A stretch of 64,000 nucleotides of DNA from Kiritimatiellia bacterium (GTDB lineage: Bacteria; Verrucomicrobiota; Kiritimatiellia; CAIVKH01): positions 1 to 64,000 of the forward strand of contig JAOSKE010000001.1 of NCBI GenBank assembly GCA_027493775.1, given 5' to 3'. The notes below the pieces were generated by a model. It did no database searches. It was not told the origin of the DNA and was given only the letters and a program-made list of their open reading frames with translations. Shown here in pieces: positions 8,520 through 17,254 of the stretch. The position numbers were made by a program, and so were the translations under genes. Each line of letters begins with the position of its first letter. Positions within the stretch are counted from its first letter, which is position 1.

Positions 8520-9745
8520 TCTGACCCAAGGCGCCAGCCCAGCCGCTTACGCAGCCGACTCCGCCCGTCCTTGATGAGAGCAGCCGGGGACATTCACTCT
8601 CCATGGGCGCGGCTGATAGGGCCGCTGCTCATGAAGTACACAATAAATAATCTGACACATCCGGCGCGCAACGATCATAATCCGTGTGTTCGCCTTCTTC
8701 CCGCGCACGCGGTGGTAGCGGTAAAGCCCGCCGAAATAGGCGTCGCACCCCACCGCCACCCAGGCCGCCTCCACCAACGCCCAGCGCAGCCACTTGTTGC
8801 AACCGCTCACCAGTCGGCCGTGATAGGTCTTATCGCCGGAGCTGGAGGTCGTCGGAATCAGTCCCGCATACGCGCAAAGCCGATCGGAGGTGTCAAAGCG
8901 TTCAATTCCGTCGATCTCCGTGGCGATCACGTTGCCAAGGATGGGCCCGATCCCTGGAATCGTCGCCAGCAGGTTTACCGCCTTGTCGCTCTTCCCTTCC
9001 AAAGCAATCTTTCCGTCGAGTTCTCGAATCTGCTTGGCAAGCGTGTCGAGCATATCCAGTTGCTGACGCAATAACAGGTCGTCGGGTGCTGTGAGTTGAA
9101 GCTTGGCTAACGCTGTCATCCCCTTCTTGCCGAACAAATCCGAGACCTGGGGCATCGCCAATCCATGCTGTCGGCCCAACAGACGGTGAACGCGGTTGCG
9201 AAGCTTGGTTCGTTCCCGCACCCAGAAGGTGCGCTGACGCAGCACCTCCTTGCGTAGGCGGGTGGCGCGGTTTGGAATATGCGAGGCCGGCAGCAGGTTG
9301 GCGCGAAGCAACTGCGCCAACTTGCGGGCATCTACTTTATCAGTTTTTATTTGGGCCGCAGCGATCAGCCGTACATGCAGGGGGTTGGCCATGACGATGC
9401 GCTCCAAGCCGGGAATCACTTCCAGCAACTCGTGCAGCCAACTCCAGTTCATCGTTGCTTCAAACGCGGCCTGAGCGGGTGCGTGTGCGCCGATGAGCTG
9501 ACCGAAGCGCTCCGGGTAGGCGTGCTCGATGCGCTCTTCGGCTGCAATGCCTCCAGTGTCATCAATGATGCAGACAACTGAGTAGCGTTTATGATAATCA
9601 ATACCGATGTATTTCATGGCGGTTACCTCCGTGCTTCGTGGCGGGCCACCTTGGCCGCGCCTACTTGGCTTGATGGACATTCTATCGCGTTTTACGCGAT
9701 GGCCGCATCTCCGGAGCTCTAACCGCCTTTCATGCTATCTGACCC
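8520..9745 (-). mobile_element. IS110-family insertion sequence
   Basis: The IS110 transposase is bracketed by the same octamer TCTGACCC at 8520-8527 and 9738-9745, each containing a CT dinucleotide like the core reported for IS110 relatives. There are no terminal inverted repeats, as expected for the family. The 120-base region before the transposase start is non-coding and could hold the bridge RNA. The exact ends are inferred. Confidence 0.55.
8547..9617 (-). CDS. IS110 family transposase (DEDD recombinase)
   Basis: A 356-residue protein starting MKYIGIDYHKRYSVV. The N-terminal RuvC-like DEDD domain is visible (GIDYHK, FEATMNWSW, KTDKVDARKLAQLL). The C-terminal transposase_20 domain contains LLATIPGIGPILGNVIATE and the conserved serine-containing region LVSGCNKWLRWALVEAAW. 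A longer frame begins at 9680, but the family start is the ATG at 9617, which follows AGGTAACCGCC. The frame is intact, so the element may still be active. Confidence 0.9.
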   Translation of the reverse strand: MKYIGIDYHKRYSVVCIIDDTGGIAAEERIEHAYPERFGQLIGAHAPAQAAFEATMNWSWLHELLEVIPGLERIVMANPLHVRLIAAAQIKTDKVDARKLAQLLRANLLPASHIPNRATRLRKEVLRQRTFWVRERTKLRNRVHRLLGRQHGLAMPQVSDLFGKKGMTALAKLQLTAPDDLLLRQQLDMLDTLAKQIRELDGKIALEGKSDKAVNLLATIPGIGPILGNVIATEIDGIERFDTSDRLCAYAGLIPTTSSSGDKTYHGRLVSGCNKWLRWALVEAAWVAVGCDAYFGGLYRYHRVRGKKANTRIMIVARRMCQIIYCVLHEQRPYQPRPWRVNVPGCSHQGRAESAA

Positions 9746-9766
9746 CAATTGGCACCCCAATTGGCA
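9743..9766 (+). repeat. Tandem duplicate of a 12-bp unit
   Basis: CCCCAATTGGCA is present twice in direct succession (9743-9754 and 9755-9766), immediately outside the IS110 end. Each unit contains the palindrome CCAATTGG. Confidence 0.7.
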
Positions 9767-9814
9767 CTTGCTGCTGGCCGAGGGGGTTTTGTGGTGGTGT
9801 TGATGAGGATATGA

Positions 9815-10698
9815 ATGGTCATGGATGCTCATATTAAGGGGTGGGGGCGCTGGTTTTTAGTTCTGGCGCTGGCGGGGGTTGCGGGCGCGTCGGTTTTTGC
9901 GCAGCGGCCTGCGGAGGGGGATTGGCGGGAGGTCTCTGCAGAGCAGATGGATTCGCGGCTGATTCTGGATCGGGGGCGGGATGCGCTGGGGATGGCGGGG
10001 ATGAACTGGCGGCATGCGGAGACGGAGCATTTTGTTGTCCACTTTGAACAGGAAATTTTTGCGCGCAAGGTCGCGCGGATGGCGGAGTTTTTCTACACGT
10101 ATATTGCCGGCGATTTGGAGGGGCGAAGGATCGCCTTGAGGGGCGGTCGCATATTTTTATCTTCAGGGCGGAGAAGGATTGGAAAACATTTCGTGCGGCA
10201 TCCGGCGGGGTCAATGAGTGGGCGTTTTCTTTTGTCTCGGGGCCGGCGATGTTTCTTCAGCAAGCGAAGGATATTTCGTCCAGCGGCAATGTGCTGGCGC
10301 ACGAGATGACGCATCTGGTGATGAATCGCTTTCTCGCGGGGCGGTTGCCGATATGGCTGAACGAGGGGATTGCGGAGTATTATGAGGAGTTCGCGTATCC
10401 CGCATTCAAGGGAATCAAAAAGAGCCGCCGCTCGCAGTTTTCCCGGATGAAGACGATTTACCGGTTGCAGGAACTGTTCGAGGCGACGGCTTATCCTCAG
10501 GATACGGCCAACGTGTTGTCTTTTTACAAAACGGCGAAGTATGTGGTGGGTTGGCTCCGGCTCGATTATCCCGCGGACCGGTTTGTGCCGTTTGTTGAAA
10601 CGGTGAGCAAGAGCGGCTACTTGGCGGCGTTCCAGGAGCATTACGGCCTGAACTCGTTGGAGGACGTGAGGGTTTCGTTCCTCAAATTTGCGCGATAG
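9815..10698 (+). CDS. Secreted peptidase MA-like gluzincin metalloprotease (one frame break)
   Basis: An N-terminal signal peptide (WFLVLALAGVAGASVFAQ) is followed by a DUF1570/peptidase-MA type domain. The zinc motif is HEMTH in LAHEMTHLVMNRF, and the third ligand and substrate region is WLNEGIAEYYEEFA, as in gluzincins. The frame changes at the G4 run 10120-10123; adding one G gives a continuous reading into FIFRAEKDWKTF and then MFLQQAKD. The locus is about 294 residues. It is probably an exported protease, substrate unknown. The next gene (pdxH) starts 70 bases on. Confidence 0.7.
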
Positions 10699-10769
10699 CC
10701 GCACGGCGTATTGCGCGGGTATGGACGGGCGCGCTTGACAGTTGCGGCGCGGTGGGGATGGATTGTCGC

Positions 10770-11408
10770 ATGAATGTGTTGGCTTGGTGTTTCGGGTTGC
10801 CGGGGCTTTTGCGCGGGGTGGGCGAGGGCGATCTGGCGGCGGAGCCGGTGGAGCAGTTTTCGCGCTGGTTCAACTTCGCGCGGCGGGCGCGGGTATATCA
10901 ACCGGAGGCGTTTTCCCTGGCGACGTGCGCGGAGGGGCGGCCGTCGTCGCGGATGCTGTTGCTGAAGGGCATTGATGCGCGCGGGTTTGTTTTCTACACA
11001 AATTACGAAAGCCGGAAGGGGCGTGAAGTTGAAGCGAACCCCCGCGCGGCGATGTTGTTTTTCTGGGCGGAACTCTATCGGGAAATCCGGATTGAGGGTT
11101 CGCTGTCGCGTGTGACGGCGGAGGAGTCGGCGGCGTATTTCCACTCGCGCTTGCGGGGCAGTCAAATCGGCGCGTGGGCGTCAGCGCAAAGCGAAACGCT
11201 GGATGGCCGGAAAACGTTGATACGGCGCGAGCGGGAGTTTGAAGAGAAGTTCAAGGGACGGGAGGTGCCGCTGCCTCCGTATTGGGGCGGGTATCGGTTG
11301 ATGCCGGAACGCATCGAATTCTGGCAGGGGCGTCCGTATCGGCTGCATGACCGGTTTGTGTATGAGCGCGTTGATGCCGCGTGGCGGGTGCGCCGCTTGT
11401 ATCCGTAG
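10770..11408 (+). CDS. pdxH: Pyridoxamine 5'-phosphate oxidase
   Basis: An FMN-dependent oxidase converting pyridoxamine or pyridoxine 5'-phosphate to PLP. Family hallmarks are FSLATCAEGRPSSRMLLLKG, FYTNYESRKGREVEANPRAA (FMN-binding split barrel), GSQIGAWASAQSE and the C-terminal EFWQGRPYRLHDRFVYER (substrate-binding Arg-Leu-His). The length of 212 residues is normal. Start choice is uncertain: GTG 10752 and ATG 10758 are in frame, while ATG 10770 lies 8 bases after a G-rich stretch. The PLP made here would serve the aminotransferase and TrpB2 nearby. Confidence 0.9.
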   Translation: MNVLAWCFGLPGLLRGVGEGDLAAEPVEQFSRWFNFARRARVYQPEAFSLATCAEGRPSSRMLLLKGIDARGFVFYTNYESRKGREVEANPRAAMLFFWAELYREIRIEGSLSRVTAEESAAYFHSRLRGSQIGAWASAQSETLDGRKTLIRREREFEEKFKGREVPLPPYWGGYRLMPERIEFWQGRPYRLHDRFVYERVDAAWRVRRLYP

Positions 11409-11414
11409 CGCGCG

Positions 11415-12392
11415 CTACAAAATTTTGAATTTCGGCAGATCCTGAATGTCCACCGAAGTCCCGCGAGCTGGCCTTCTTCGTTCACAACGAGGAGGTCGTC
11501 AATGTTGTGCTTTTCAAAAATGGCGAGGGCCTCGACGGCGAGCTGGCTCGTGCGAATGGAAATGGGCTTCGGCGTCATAAACTCATCAATGGCCTTGTCG
11601 GTGAGGTTCGGCGTCTCGATGTAGCGCCGCAAATCGCCGTCGGTGAAAATTCCCGCCAGCGTTTTGTCCGCGTTGATTACCGCGACGGAGCCGGACCGGG
11701 CTTCCGACATTGCGATGACCGCGTCGCGAATTTTTGCGCCACGTGGCACGACGGCGAGTCGCTCGCCCGTGCGCATAATGTCCTGTACGCGAAGAAGGAG
11801 GGTGCGCCCGATCGCGCCCGCCGGGTGCAGTTTTGCGTAGTCCTCTTTGCGGAATCCGCGCGCTTCAAGGAGAACCATCGCCACCGCGTCGCCGACGGCG
11901 AGTGTTGCAGTGGTGCTGGCCGTGGGCGCCATATTAAAAGGACAGGCCTCTGCGCTCACGGCGACAGGGATGACTTCATCACAATGCCGCGCGAGGGAGT
12001 TGGTGGAAGAACAGGTCAGTGCGATGGTGGAAACATGCGGCGCGCTTGAGCGCGGGCATCAAATTCATCATTTCTTCCGACTCGCCGCTGTAACTCAGCG
12101 CGAGTACCGCGTCGCCGTCCGCGAGGATGCCGAGCTCGCCGTGCATGGCGTCGGAGGGGTGAAGGAAAACGGCGGGGCTGCCGGTGCTGGTCAGCGTTGC
12201 GGCGATTTTTTGTCCGATCGGGATGTTTTTGCCCACACCCGTGACGACAATTTTATGCCCGCCCTCGAGCGCTGCGAGAATCAGCGTGATGGCGTTTGTG
12301 AAATGACCGTCCAACGAGTCGCGTACTTTGTGGAGTCCTTCGATTTCGACATCCAACACTTCCCGCGCTCGTTCCAAATAATGTTCGCTCAA
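11415..12392 (-). CDS. kpsF: D-arabinose-5-phosphate isomerase (SIS + 2 CBS), two frame breaks
   Basis: KpsF/KdsD interconverts ribulose-5-P and arabinose-5-P, the first step to KDO for lipopolysaccharide. The SIS domain has VVTGVGKNIPIGQKIAATL, GSPAVFLHPSDAMHGELG and LSYSGESEEMMNL, then MAPTASTTATLAVGDAVA. CBS repeats follow (VQDIMRTGERLAVV, FTDGDLRRYIE, IDEFMTPKPISI). Missing bases near 12040 (GCGGCGCGC) and at the CCC of 11460-11462 break the frame; repairing both gives a natural C-terminus ending DIQDLPKFKIL. I chose the TTG at 12392 because GGGAG stands seven bases before it and the family begins just there. Frame damage in a gene of this kind suggests sequencing error. Confidence 0.8.
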
Positions 12393-12408
12393 TGCCAAAC
12401 TCCCGTGA

Positions 12409-12425
12409 TTTCCAACGCTTGGAAA
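12409..12425. repeat. Palindromic repeat upstream of kpsF
   Basis: TTTCCAACGCTTGGAAA is a near-perfect palindrome. About 13 bases further on lies GGACTTCCAAGG, the same half-element found in the pair inside nadE (44829-44875). Confidence 0.5.
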
Positions 12426-12609
12426 GCTTAGCCGTAAGGACTTCCAAGGTCTGTAAAAATCAAAGCGTAGCAATTTCACTCATCGGATGGAAGAGGCATA
12501 GGACATCCGCTCTCGCTGCGGCTGCGGCGGGACGGGTGGCGCCTATAGCAAAAGAGTGTTGGGTGCGTTGCCACTTGTGTAGCATGGGGATGAGTTGGAG
12601 GCATTGGGT

Positions 12610-13140
12610 ATGCGCACAATTACGGATATCGCAAAAGCGTTGGGTCGTTCGGTGATGGAGTTGCAGGGCTTGCAGGCGCGCTTCCATTTGCCGGTTCCAA
12701 AGGGGGCGAACTATTCGGACGCTTATTTGGAGTGCCTGCGAAAGTTGATCTACCTCCGTACACTCCGTGTCGGCGAGGATACGCTTTCCGGTCTCTGGGT
12801 GGTGGAGAAAAAGATTCTTCAATTGTTACACGTGGATTCGATGGGCTCTGCGACTTGGTTTTTGGATTCATGCGCAGAGACGACGCATCGCAAGCGGCGG
12901 CTGCTGCTGACCAATTACGATATGGAGTTTGATCTGTCCGATGAAAACATTCAGTTGGGTCTCAACTTTGCTCCGGGTAGCGACGAGCTGTTCAGTCAAA
13001 AAGAAATGGGCGGTGACGTGCTGCGCCTGCTGAGGGAGTTCAAGGATCGGCGTCGCAGTATTGCGCGCACGGTCAAGAAGGAGAGTGGCGTGTTGCGGGG
13101 TGCGGTGAATTGGAGCGTCATTCTTACCCGCGAACTTTAA
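12610..13140 (+). CDS. Hypothetical protein, MerR-like N-terminus
   Basis: A 176-residue protein that I do not recognise. The N-terminal part (MRTITDIAKALGRSVMELQGLQARFHLP) could be a small helix-turn-helix, followed by RKLIYLRTLRVGEDTLSGLWVVEKKILQLL, which resembles the second half of MerR-type regulators. The C-terminal half is acidic, then basic. There is no signal peptide or membrane segment. ATG 12610 is preferred over TTG 12595 because GGAGG sits eight bases before it. It is divergent from kpsF. A regulatory role is a guess. Confidence 0.6.
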   Translation: MRTITDIAKALGRSVMELQGLQARFHLPVPKGANYSDAYLECLRKLIYLRTLRVGEDTLSGLWVVEKKILQLLHVDSMGSATWFLDSCAETTHRKRRLLLTNYDMEFDLSDENIQLGLNFAPGSDELFSQKEMGGDVLRLLREFKDRRRSIARTVKKESGVLRGAVNWSVILTREL

Positions 13141-13209
13141 TTCTTCTCGTGCGTGACCTCTGTGTTGCGCATCGGTATGGTGTCTGTTCACTCGAAGAAA
13201 GGTTTTGCT

Positions 13210-14718
13210 ATGCGGAGACTGTTTTCAAAGCGGATTCATTGGATCGCTTCGGCGGCTGGCGCCCTGTTGTTTGCAATGCCCGGCGCACAGGCCGAAGGAA
13301 CAACGAAGATATTTTTGATCCGTCATGCCGAGACGATGGGAAATTCCACGGGTGACTACACCCCCGTAACAGAATCGCAGTTTTCACCCCACGGCTGGGA
13401 GCAGGTCGCGGCGGTCCCGGAAGTACTTGCGCCGTACACCTTCGACTATATTGCTGTCAGCCCGACTTGGCGCACACGGCAAACGATTCTTCCTTATTTG
13501 AAGGCCCACAAACGCAAGGCTATATTCTGGCCTGAAATTGAGGAAGGGGGCTGCGGATTGGGTGGTTTCGTGACGCCGGCTTCATCGCTTCCTGTTGGGG
13601 ACCCCATTACGATGACGGATGGGGAAAAGGTATGGTTTGAGCTGCGTGATGATGGAATTGATTACAGCTTTGCCCCGACGAACAACGCGGACAGTTTGGC
13701 GATTTATGAGGAGGGCGTGCGTCTTCTCAACCAGCGGTTCGGTGGAACGGGAGAATCCATTTTGCTTGTCAGCCATCACTGCACTGGCTCGCGCTATTTT
13801 GAACTGCTGCTTGGCTTGGAGCCGCGCGGTCGTTTCAAACCGAACAATACCGCCGTGAGCATGCTCGAAGAAACCGCGCCGGGGAAATTTGCGATGCGGC
13901 TCTACAACAACAAGCCGTTCGAACAAAAATTCAGGTGGAAGCTGCGCGATGGCGCGTTGCTGTCGTGCGAAGGCTCAACTCCGGTGGAAATCTTGTTGGA
14001 CCCCGAGTTCTTCTGGCCCGCATCCGGAATGTCCTATACCTACGACTGGAAGGCGACTGTGGCGAGAGATGGCGGCGAACCGATACTAGTTGGGAGCGGT
14101 GTGAAAGCGGTGATCGTTGAACAGAATCGGGAACCGGGAACTATTGTTGAAGGTTTGGATTCCAGTCTCTTGCTAGCTGGGGACAGAGTTGTGATTGCCA
14201 CGAAGCTCTATCACGGCAAGGACCTGCTGCAGGAATGGGGCCAGACGTTTGTGCTTCCTGACGCCTTCAGTGTGGAAGGGAAATGGAAGATCAAAGAGGG
14301 GGACGATGCTGAGTGGAGCGCTGTTTCGTTTGACGACAGCAACTGGGCGAAGACACGTGTGCCCGGAAATTGGGAGCGCGATGCGTTGCCGAAATATGAT
14401 GGCGTGGCGTGGTATCGCTACGAGTTCACCGTCCCCGATGATTGCCGCTCTTGGGAAGGTGAGACACTTGCACTCGTGATGGGCGGAGTTGATGACGCGG
14501 ATGTGACATATTTGGATGGCGTCGAAATCGGCGCAATGGGCGAGTTTCCGCCGGAGAATGTTTCCGCGTGGAATAAGAAGCGCGTGTACCCGATTCCAAC
14601 CGCGCTGAAACCCGGCAGTACGCACGTTCTTGCTGTCCGCGTCGCGGACTGGGGCGGCGATGGCGGGATTGTTAATGGCCCGGTTTTGATCGGCACTGCG
14701 AAGTCTTTGGCTGAGTAA
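13210..14718 (+). CDS. Exported histidine phosphatase with C-terminal sugar-binding-like domain
   Basis: A signal peptide (IASAAGALLFAMPGAQA) leads into a histidine-phosphatase domain at about 28-240. Its catalytic pieces are FLIRHAETMGN (phospho-His), SPTWRTRQTI (Arg) and ILLVSHHCTGSR (second His). The last 130 residues resemble the jelly-roll ligand-binding domain of GH2 glycosidases (VSFDDSNWAKTRVPGNW, WYRYEFTVPDD, VLAVRVADWGGDGG). The ATG at 13210 is preferred for its GAAAGG site and because it begins the signal peptide. It is probably a periplasmic or outer-surface phosphatase on a sugar-containing substrate. I do not recall this domain pairing. Confidence 0.75.
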   Translation: MRRLFSKRIHWIASAAGALLFAMPGAQAEGTTKIFLIRHAETMGNSTGDYTPVTESQFSPHGWEQVAAVPEVLAPYTFDYIAVSPTWRTRQTILPYLKAHKRKAIFWPEIEEGGCGLGGFVTPASSLPVGDPITMTDGEKVWFELRDDGIDYSFAPTNNADSLAIYEEGVRLLNQRFGGTGESILLVSHHCTGSRYFELLLGLEPRGRFKPNNTAVSMLEETAPGKFAMRLYNNKPFEQKFRWKLRDGALLSCEGSTPVEILLDPEFFWPASGMSYTYDWKATVARDGGEPILVGSGVKAVIVEQNREPGTIVEGLDSSLLLAGDRVVIATKLYHGKDLLQEWGQTFVLPDAFSVEGKWKIKEGDDAEWSAVSFDDSNWAKTRVPGNWERDALPKYDGVAWYRYEFTVPDDCRSWEGETLALVMGGVDDADVTYLDGVEIGAMGEFPPENVSAWNKKRVYPIPTALKPGSTHVLAVRVADWGGDGGIVNGPVLIGTAKSLAE

Positions 14719-14744
14719 GCGCGTCGCGTGGTTAGCAGCAAGGG

Positions 14745-15971
14745 TTACGCAGGGTTCTCCAAACAAGCGGACCACATGCCGATGCCCGGCCCAAAGTCCG
14801 GCGTGATGCTGCGTGTGAGTGTCGGACGAAAGGTCGGGTGTTTGGCTTGAAATGCTTCGAGCACCCCGATTGTTTCGCTTTTTGCCAGACTGCACACTGC
14901 GTAGATGAGTCGTCCACCGGGTTTGAGTTGGTGGGCTGCGTAACGGAGGAGCGCGAGTTGGCGTAGTTGGTACTCACTGATTTGATCCGGGGTTGTGCGC
15001 CACCGGGCGTCGGGTGCTCGGCTCCATGTGCCGATACCACTGCACGGGGCATCAAGAAGAATGCCGTCGAACTGCTCTTCAATTGCCCATTCGGTTGGAT
15101 CTTCTGCGACGTGTCGTGTGATGAAGCTCGAGAAGCCCGCAATCTGTGCGCGGTGCGCGAGTTCATCCAATGCGACGGCTCGGATATCGGTGCAGAGCAC
15201 ATGTCCATTTTGATCAAGCGTGTCTAAAAGTTGCAGCGTCTTTCCGCCGGCTCCGGCGCAAACGTCCCACCACAACTCGCCGGGCTTGGGCGCGCAGGCG
15301 ATGCCGACTGCTTGCGAGGCGATGTCCTGCACCTCCGCGAGGCGGTGGGTGAGCGGGCGCAATACATCGCTGCCCGGAGTTCCCTCCACGCGGAGCGCGT
15401 TTTCAATACGCGAGTCGGCGCGGCAAATGAATCCCGCAGTTGCGAGATGCTCTTTGACGGTCTCCATTTGCCCGGCCCGGCAGCGCAACCACAATGGCGG
15501 GCGGCGCTGAAATGCGGTGGCGATGCGCTCGACGAAATCGGGCGAACCATCGCTGAGCAGTTCATCGAATGTCCATGCGGGAAATAATTCGCGGATGTCG
15601 GGCGGACGCTCCCAGTTTTGCCACGTTGCGAGCGCGTTCGCTTTTTCGGAAAGCGCTGTTTCCGGCGCAAGCGTGGCGGGGAGTTCGGCCCAGAGCGTAA
15701 GGGCGGGATAGTTGATTTCGCCATCGAGCCAGCAGGCTGCCGCCAGCGCAGTGGGAAAATCGCTGATGCGATCCACCCAGCCTTTCCATCGGAAATAGGC
15801 GAAGGTCACTGCGCTGAAAAAGCGACGATCGCGCGATCCGAAATGACGGTTCGCCCGCCAGTGCGCGGCGAGGGTTTGATCCGCCGCCCGCCCGTCGGCT
15901 ACGGCGCGTTGGATCATTCGTGCGATGGAGAGAGCTTCGTCGGCCTGGCGTTGAACAGCTTGGGGGCGCAT
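14745..15971 (-). CDS. rsmB: 16S rRNA cytosine-C5 methyltransferase, RsmB/NOP family
   Basis: A SAM-dependent rRNA m5C methyltransferase. The N-terminal NusB-like helical region (residues 1-130) is followed by a Rossmann domain with the SAM loop DVCAGAGGKTLQLL, the motif IV cysteine in LLDAPCSGIGTWSRAPD and the catalytic motif VI cysteine in YAVCSLAKSET. The length of about 408 residues fits. The ATG at 15971 begins MRPQAVQRQADEAL; a longer frame reaches 16097 but would overlap the divergent NDK gene's leader. Exact target base is inferred from family. The C-terminus is slightly short. Confidence 0.8.
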   Translation of the reverse strand: MRPQAVQRQADEALSIARMIQRAVADGRAADQTLAAHWRANRHFGSRDRRFFSAVTFAYFRWKGWVDRISDFPTALAAACWLDGEINYPALTLWAELPATLAPETALSEKANALATWQNWERPPDIRELFPAWTFDELLSDGSPDFVERIATAFQRRPPLWLRCRAGQMETVKEHLATAGFICRADSRIENALRVEGTPGSDVLRPLTHRLAEVQDIASQAVGIACAPKPGELWWDVCAGAGGKTLQLLDTLDQNGHVLCTDIRAVALDELAHRAQIAGFSSFITRHVAEDPTEWAIEEQFDGILLDAPCSGIGTWSRAPDARWRTTPDQISEYQLRQLALLRYAAHQLKPGGRLIYAVCSLAKSETIGVLEAFQAKHPTFRPTLTRSITPDFGPGIGMWSACLENPA

Positions 15972-16065
15972 GGGGCGATTCTTGCCGTTCTGTAACAATT
16001 TGCCAAGTCCGCTCTTGATTGCTGCGGCGCGTCTGCATACGTTGCGCCTTTTACGGAGAGATTTC

Positions 16066-17229
16066 ATGGCGCGTGAATTATCGTTTTGTTTGATCAATCC
16101 CTACACCATCGGCAAATCCCGCACAGGCGGTGTCATTGGCCGCATCATGACCCGCACCGGATTGGATCTGGTGGCCGCGCGGATGTTTGCCCCAAGCAAT
16201 GAGCTGGCCGAGCAATATGCTTCGCTGATTTCAATGGTTCCGGACACGCCCCCGCAGGAGCGCGAGCTGTTGGCGGGCTATGTCCGCCGCGCATACAGTC
16301 CCGATCCGAAAACGGATCGCCGTCGTCGTGTGATGCTTTTGTTGTTCGAGGGCGAGGACGCGGTGGCGAAAGTGCGCGACGCCGTCGGCGCACTGCGCCC
16401 GCACGCGTACTCCGGCGAGACGGTGCGCGATACCTACGGCGACTACATTGTGGATGAATCTGGCGCCGTCACGTATCTGGAGCCAGCCGTGATGGTCGGT
16501 CGCTCGAAGGAGACCGTCGGTTCGGCGTTGAGGTTGTGGACTTCGTTTGCGGAGTCCGATGGCGGCGTTGTTTCGCAGGCGGGGGATGTTAATAAGGACG
16601 GGGATGTTCAGCAGACGCTGGTCATCATCAAACCCGACAACTTTACATTTCCGAGTTCACGCCCCGGCAACATCATTGATATTTTCTCCCGCTCCGGACT
16701 GCGCATTGTGGCGGCAAAGATCAATCGCATGACGGTTGAGCAGGCGGAGGAATTCTACGGGCCGGTTCGCGATGTGCTGCGTCAAAAAATGAAGAGCGTG
16801 ATGGCGCAACGCGGCGGCGACGCGCTGGAAAAGGAAATGGGCTTCGACATTCCCGACAACGTGCGCGCCGTAGTCGGTGAGCATCTTGGGCCGTTGTTCG
16901 GTGATATTCAGTTCAATCAGATCATCGAATTTATGACCGGCGTTTCTCCGCTCGGTTTGGCCTCGGAGCAGAAAAAGCAGCCGGGCACGCATCGGAGCCT
17001 TGTCTTGATTTATTCCGGCGTTGGCGCGGTCGAAAAAATTCGCAAGATTCTGGGGCCAACCGATCCAAGCAAGGCCGAGCCAGGTTCCGTCCGCAAGGAA
17101 TTCGGGCGCGATATTATGATCAATGCCGCCCACGCGTCCGATTCGCCGGAAAACGCGCGTCGCGAAATGAAGATCGTGAAGCCGGAAGAAGACTGGACGC
17201 GCCGTTATTTCGAAAAATATTATCTGTAA
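16066..17229 (+). CDS. ndk: Tandem two-domain nucleoside-diphosphate kinase
   Basis: 387 residues, over twice the usual NDK length of about 140. Both halves start with an NDK-like strand (SFCLINPYTIGKSRTGGVIGR, and TLVIIKPDNFTF after about 190). Only the second carries the active-site block, INAAHASDSPENARREM, with the phosphorylated His and an Ala in place of the usual Gly. The first half has DTYGDYIVDESG where that block should be, so it is probably catalytically dead and structural. The second half also has an extra helical segment (RDVLRQKMKSVMAQRGG). The ATG at 16066 follows GGAGAG. Phosphotransfer between NTP and NDP is inferred from the C-terminal domain. Confidence 0.8.
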   Translation: MARELSFCLINPYTIGKSRTGGVIGRIMTRTGLDLVAARMFAPSNELAEQYASLISMVPDTPPQERELLAGYVRRAYSPDPKTDRRRRVMLLLFEGEDAVAKVRDAVGALRPHAYSGETVRDTYGDYIVDESGAVTYLEPAVMVGRSKETVGSALRLWTSFAESDGGVVSQAGDVNKDGDVQQTLVIIKPDNFTFPSSRPGNIIDIFSRSGLRIVAAKINRMTVEQAEEFYGPVRDVLRQKMKSVMAQRGGDALEKEMGFDIPDNVRAVVGEHLGPLFGDIQFNQIIEFMTGVSPLGLASEQKKQPGTHRSLVLIYSGVGAVEKIRKILGPTDPSKAEPGSVRKEFGRDIMINAAHASDSPENARREMKIVKPEEDWTRRYFEKYYL

Positions 17230-17254
17230 GCGCTGCTCATTCAGGAAAATCTCC

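Noticed and set aside
9748-9775. TGGCAC near TTGCT as a sigma54 promoter before the peptidase gene
   Set aside because: The elements come from the tandem CCCCAATTGGCA repeat; spacing between GG and GC is wrong for -24/-12.
11507-12431. Plus-strand frames of 180-194 codons
   Set aside because: They are antisense to kpsF, whose SIS and CBS motifs continue once two indels are repaired.
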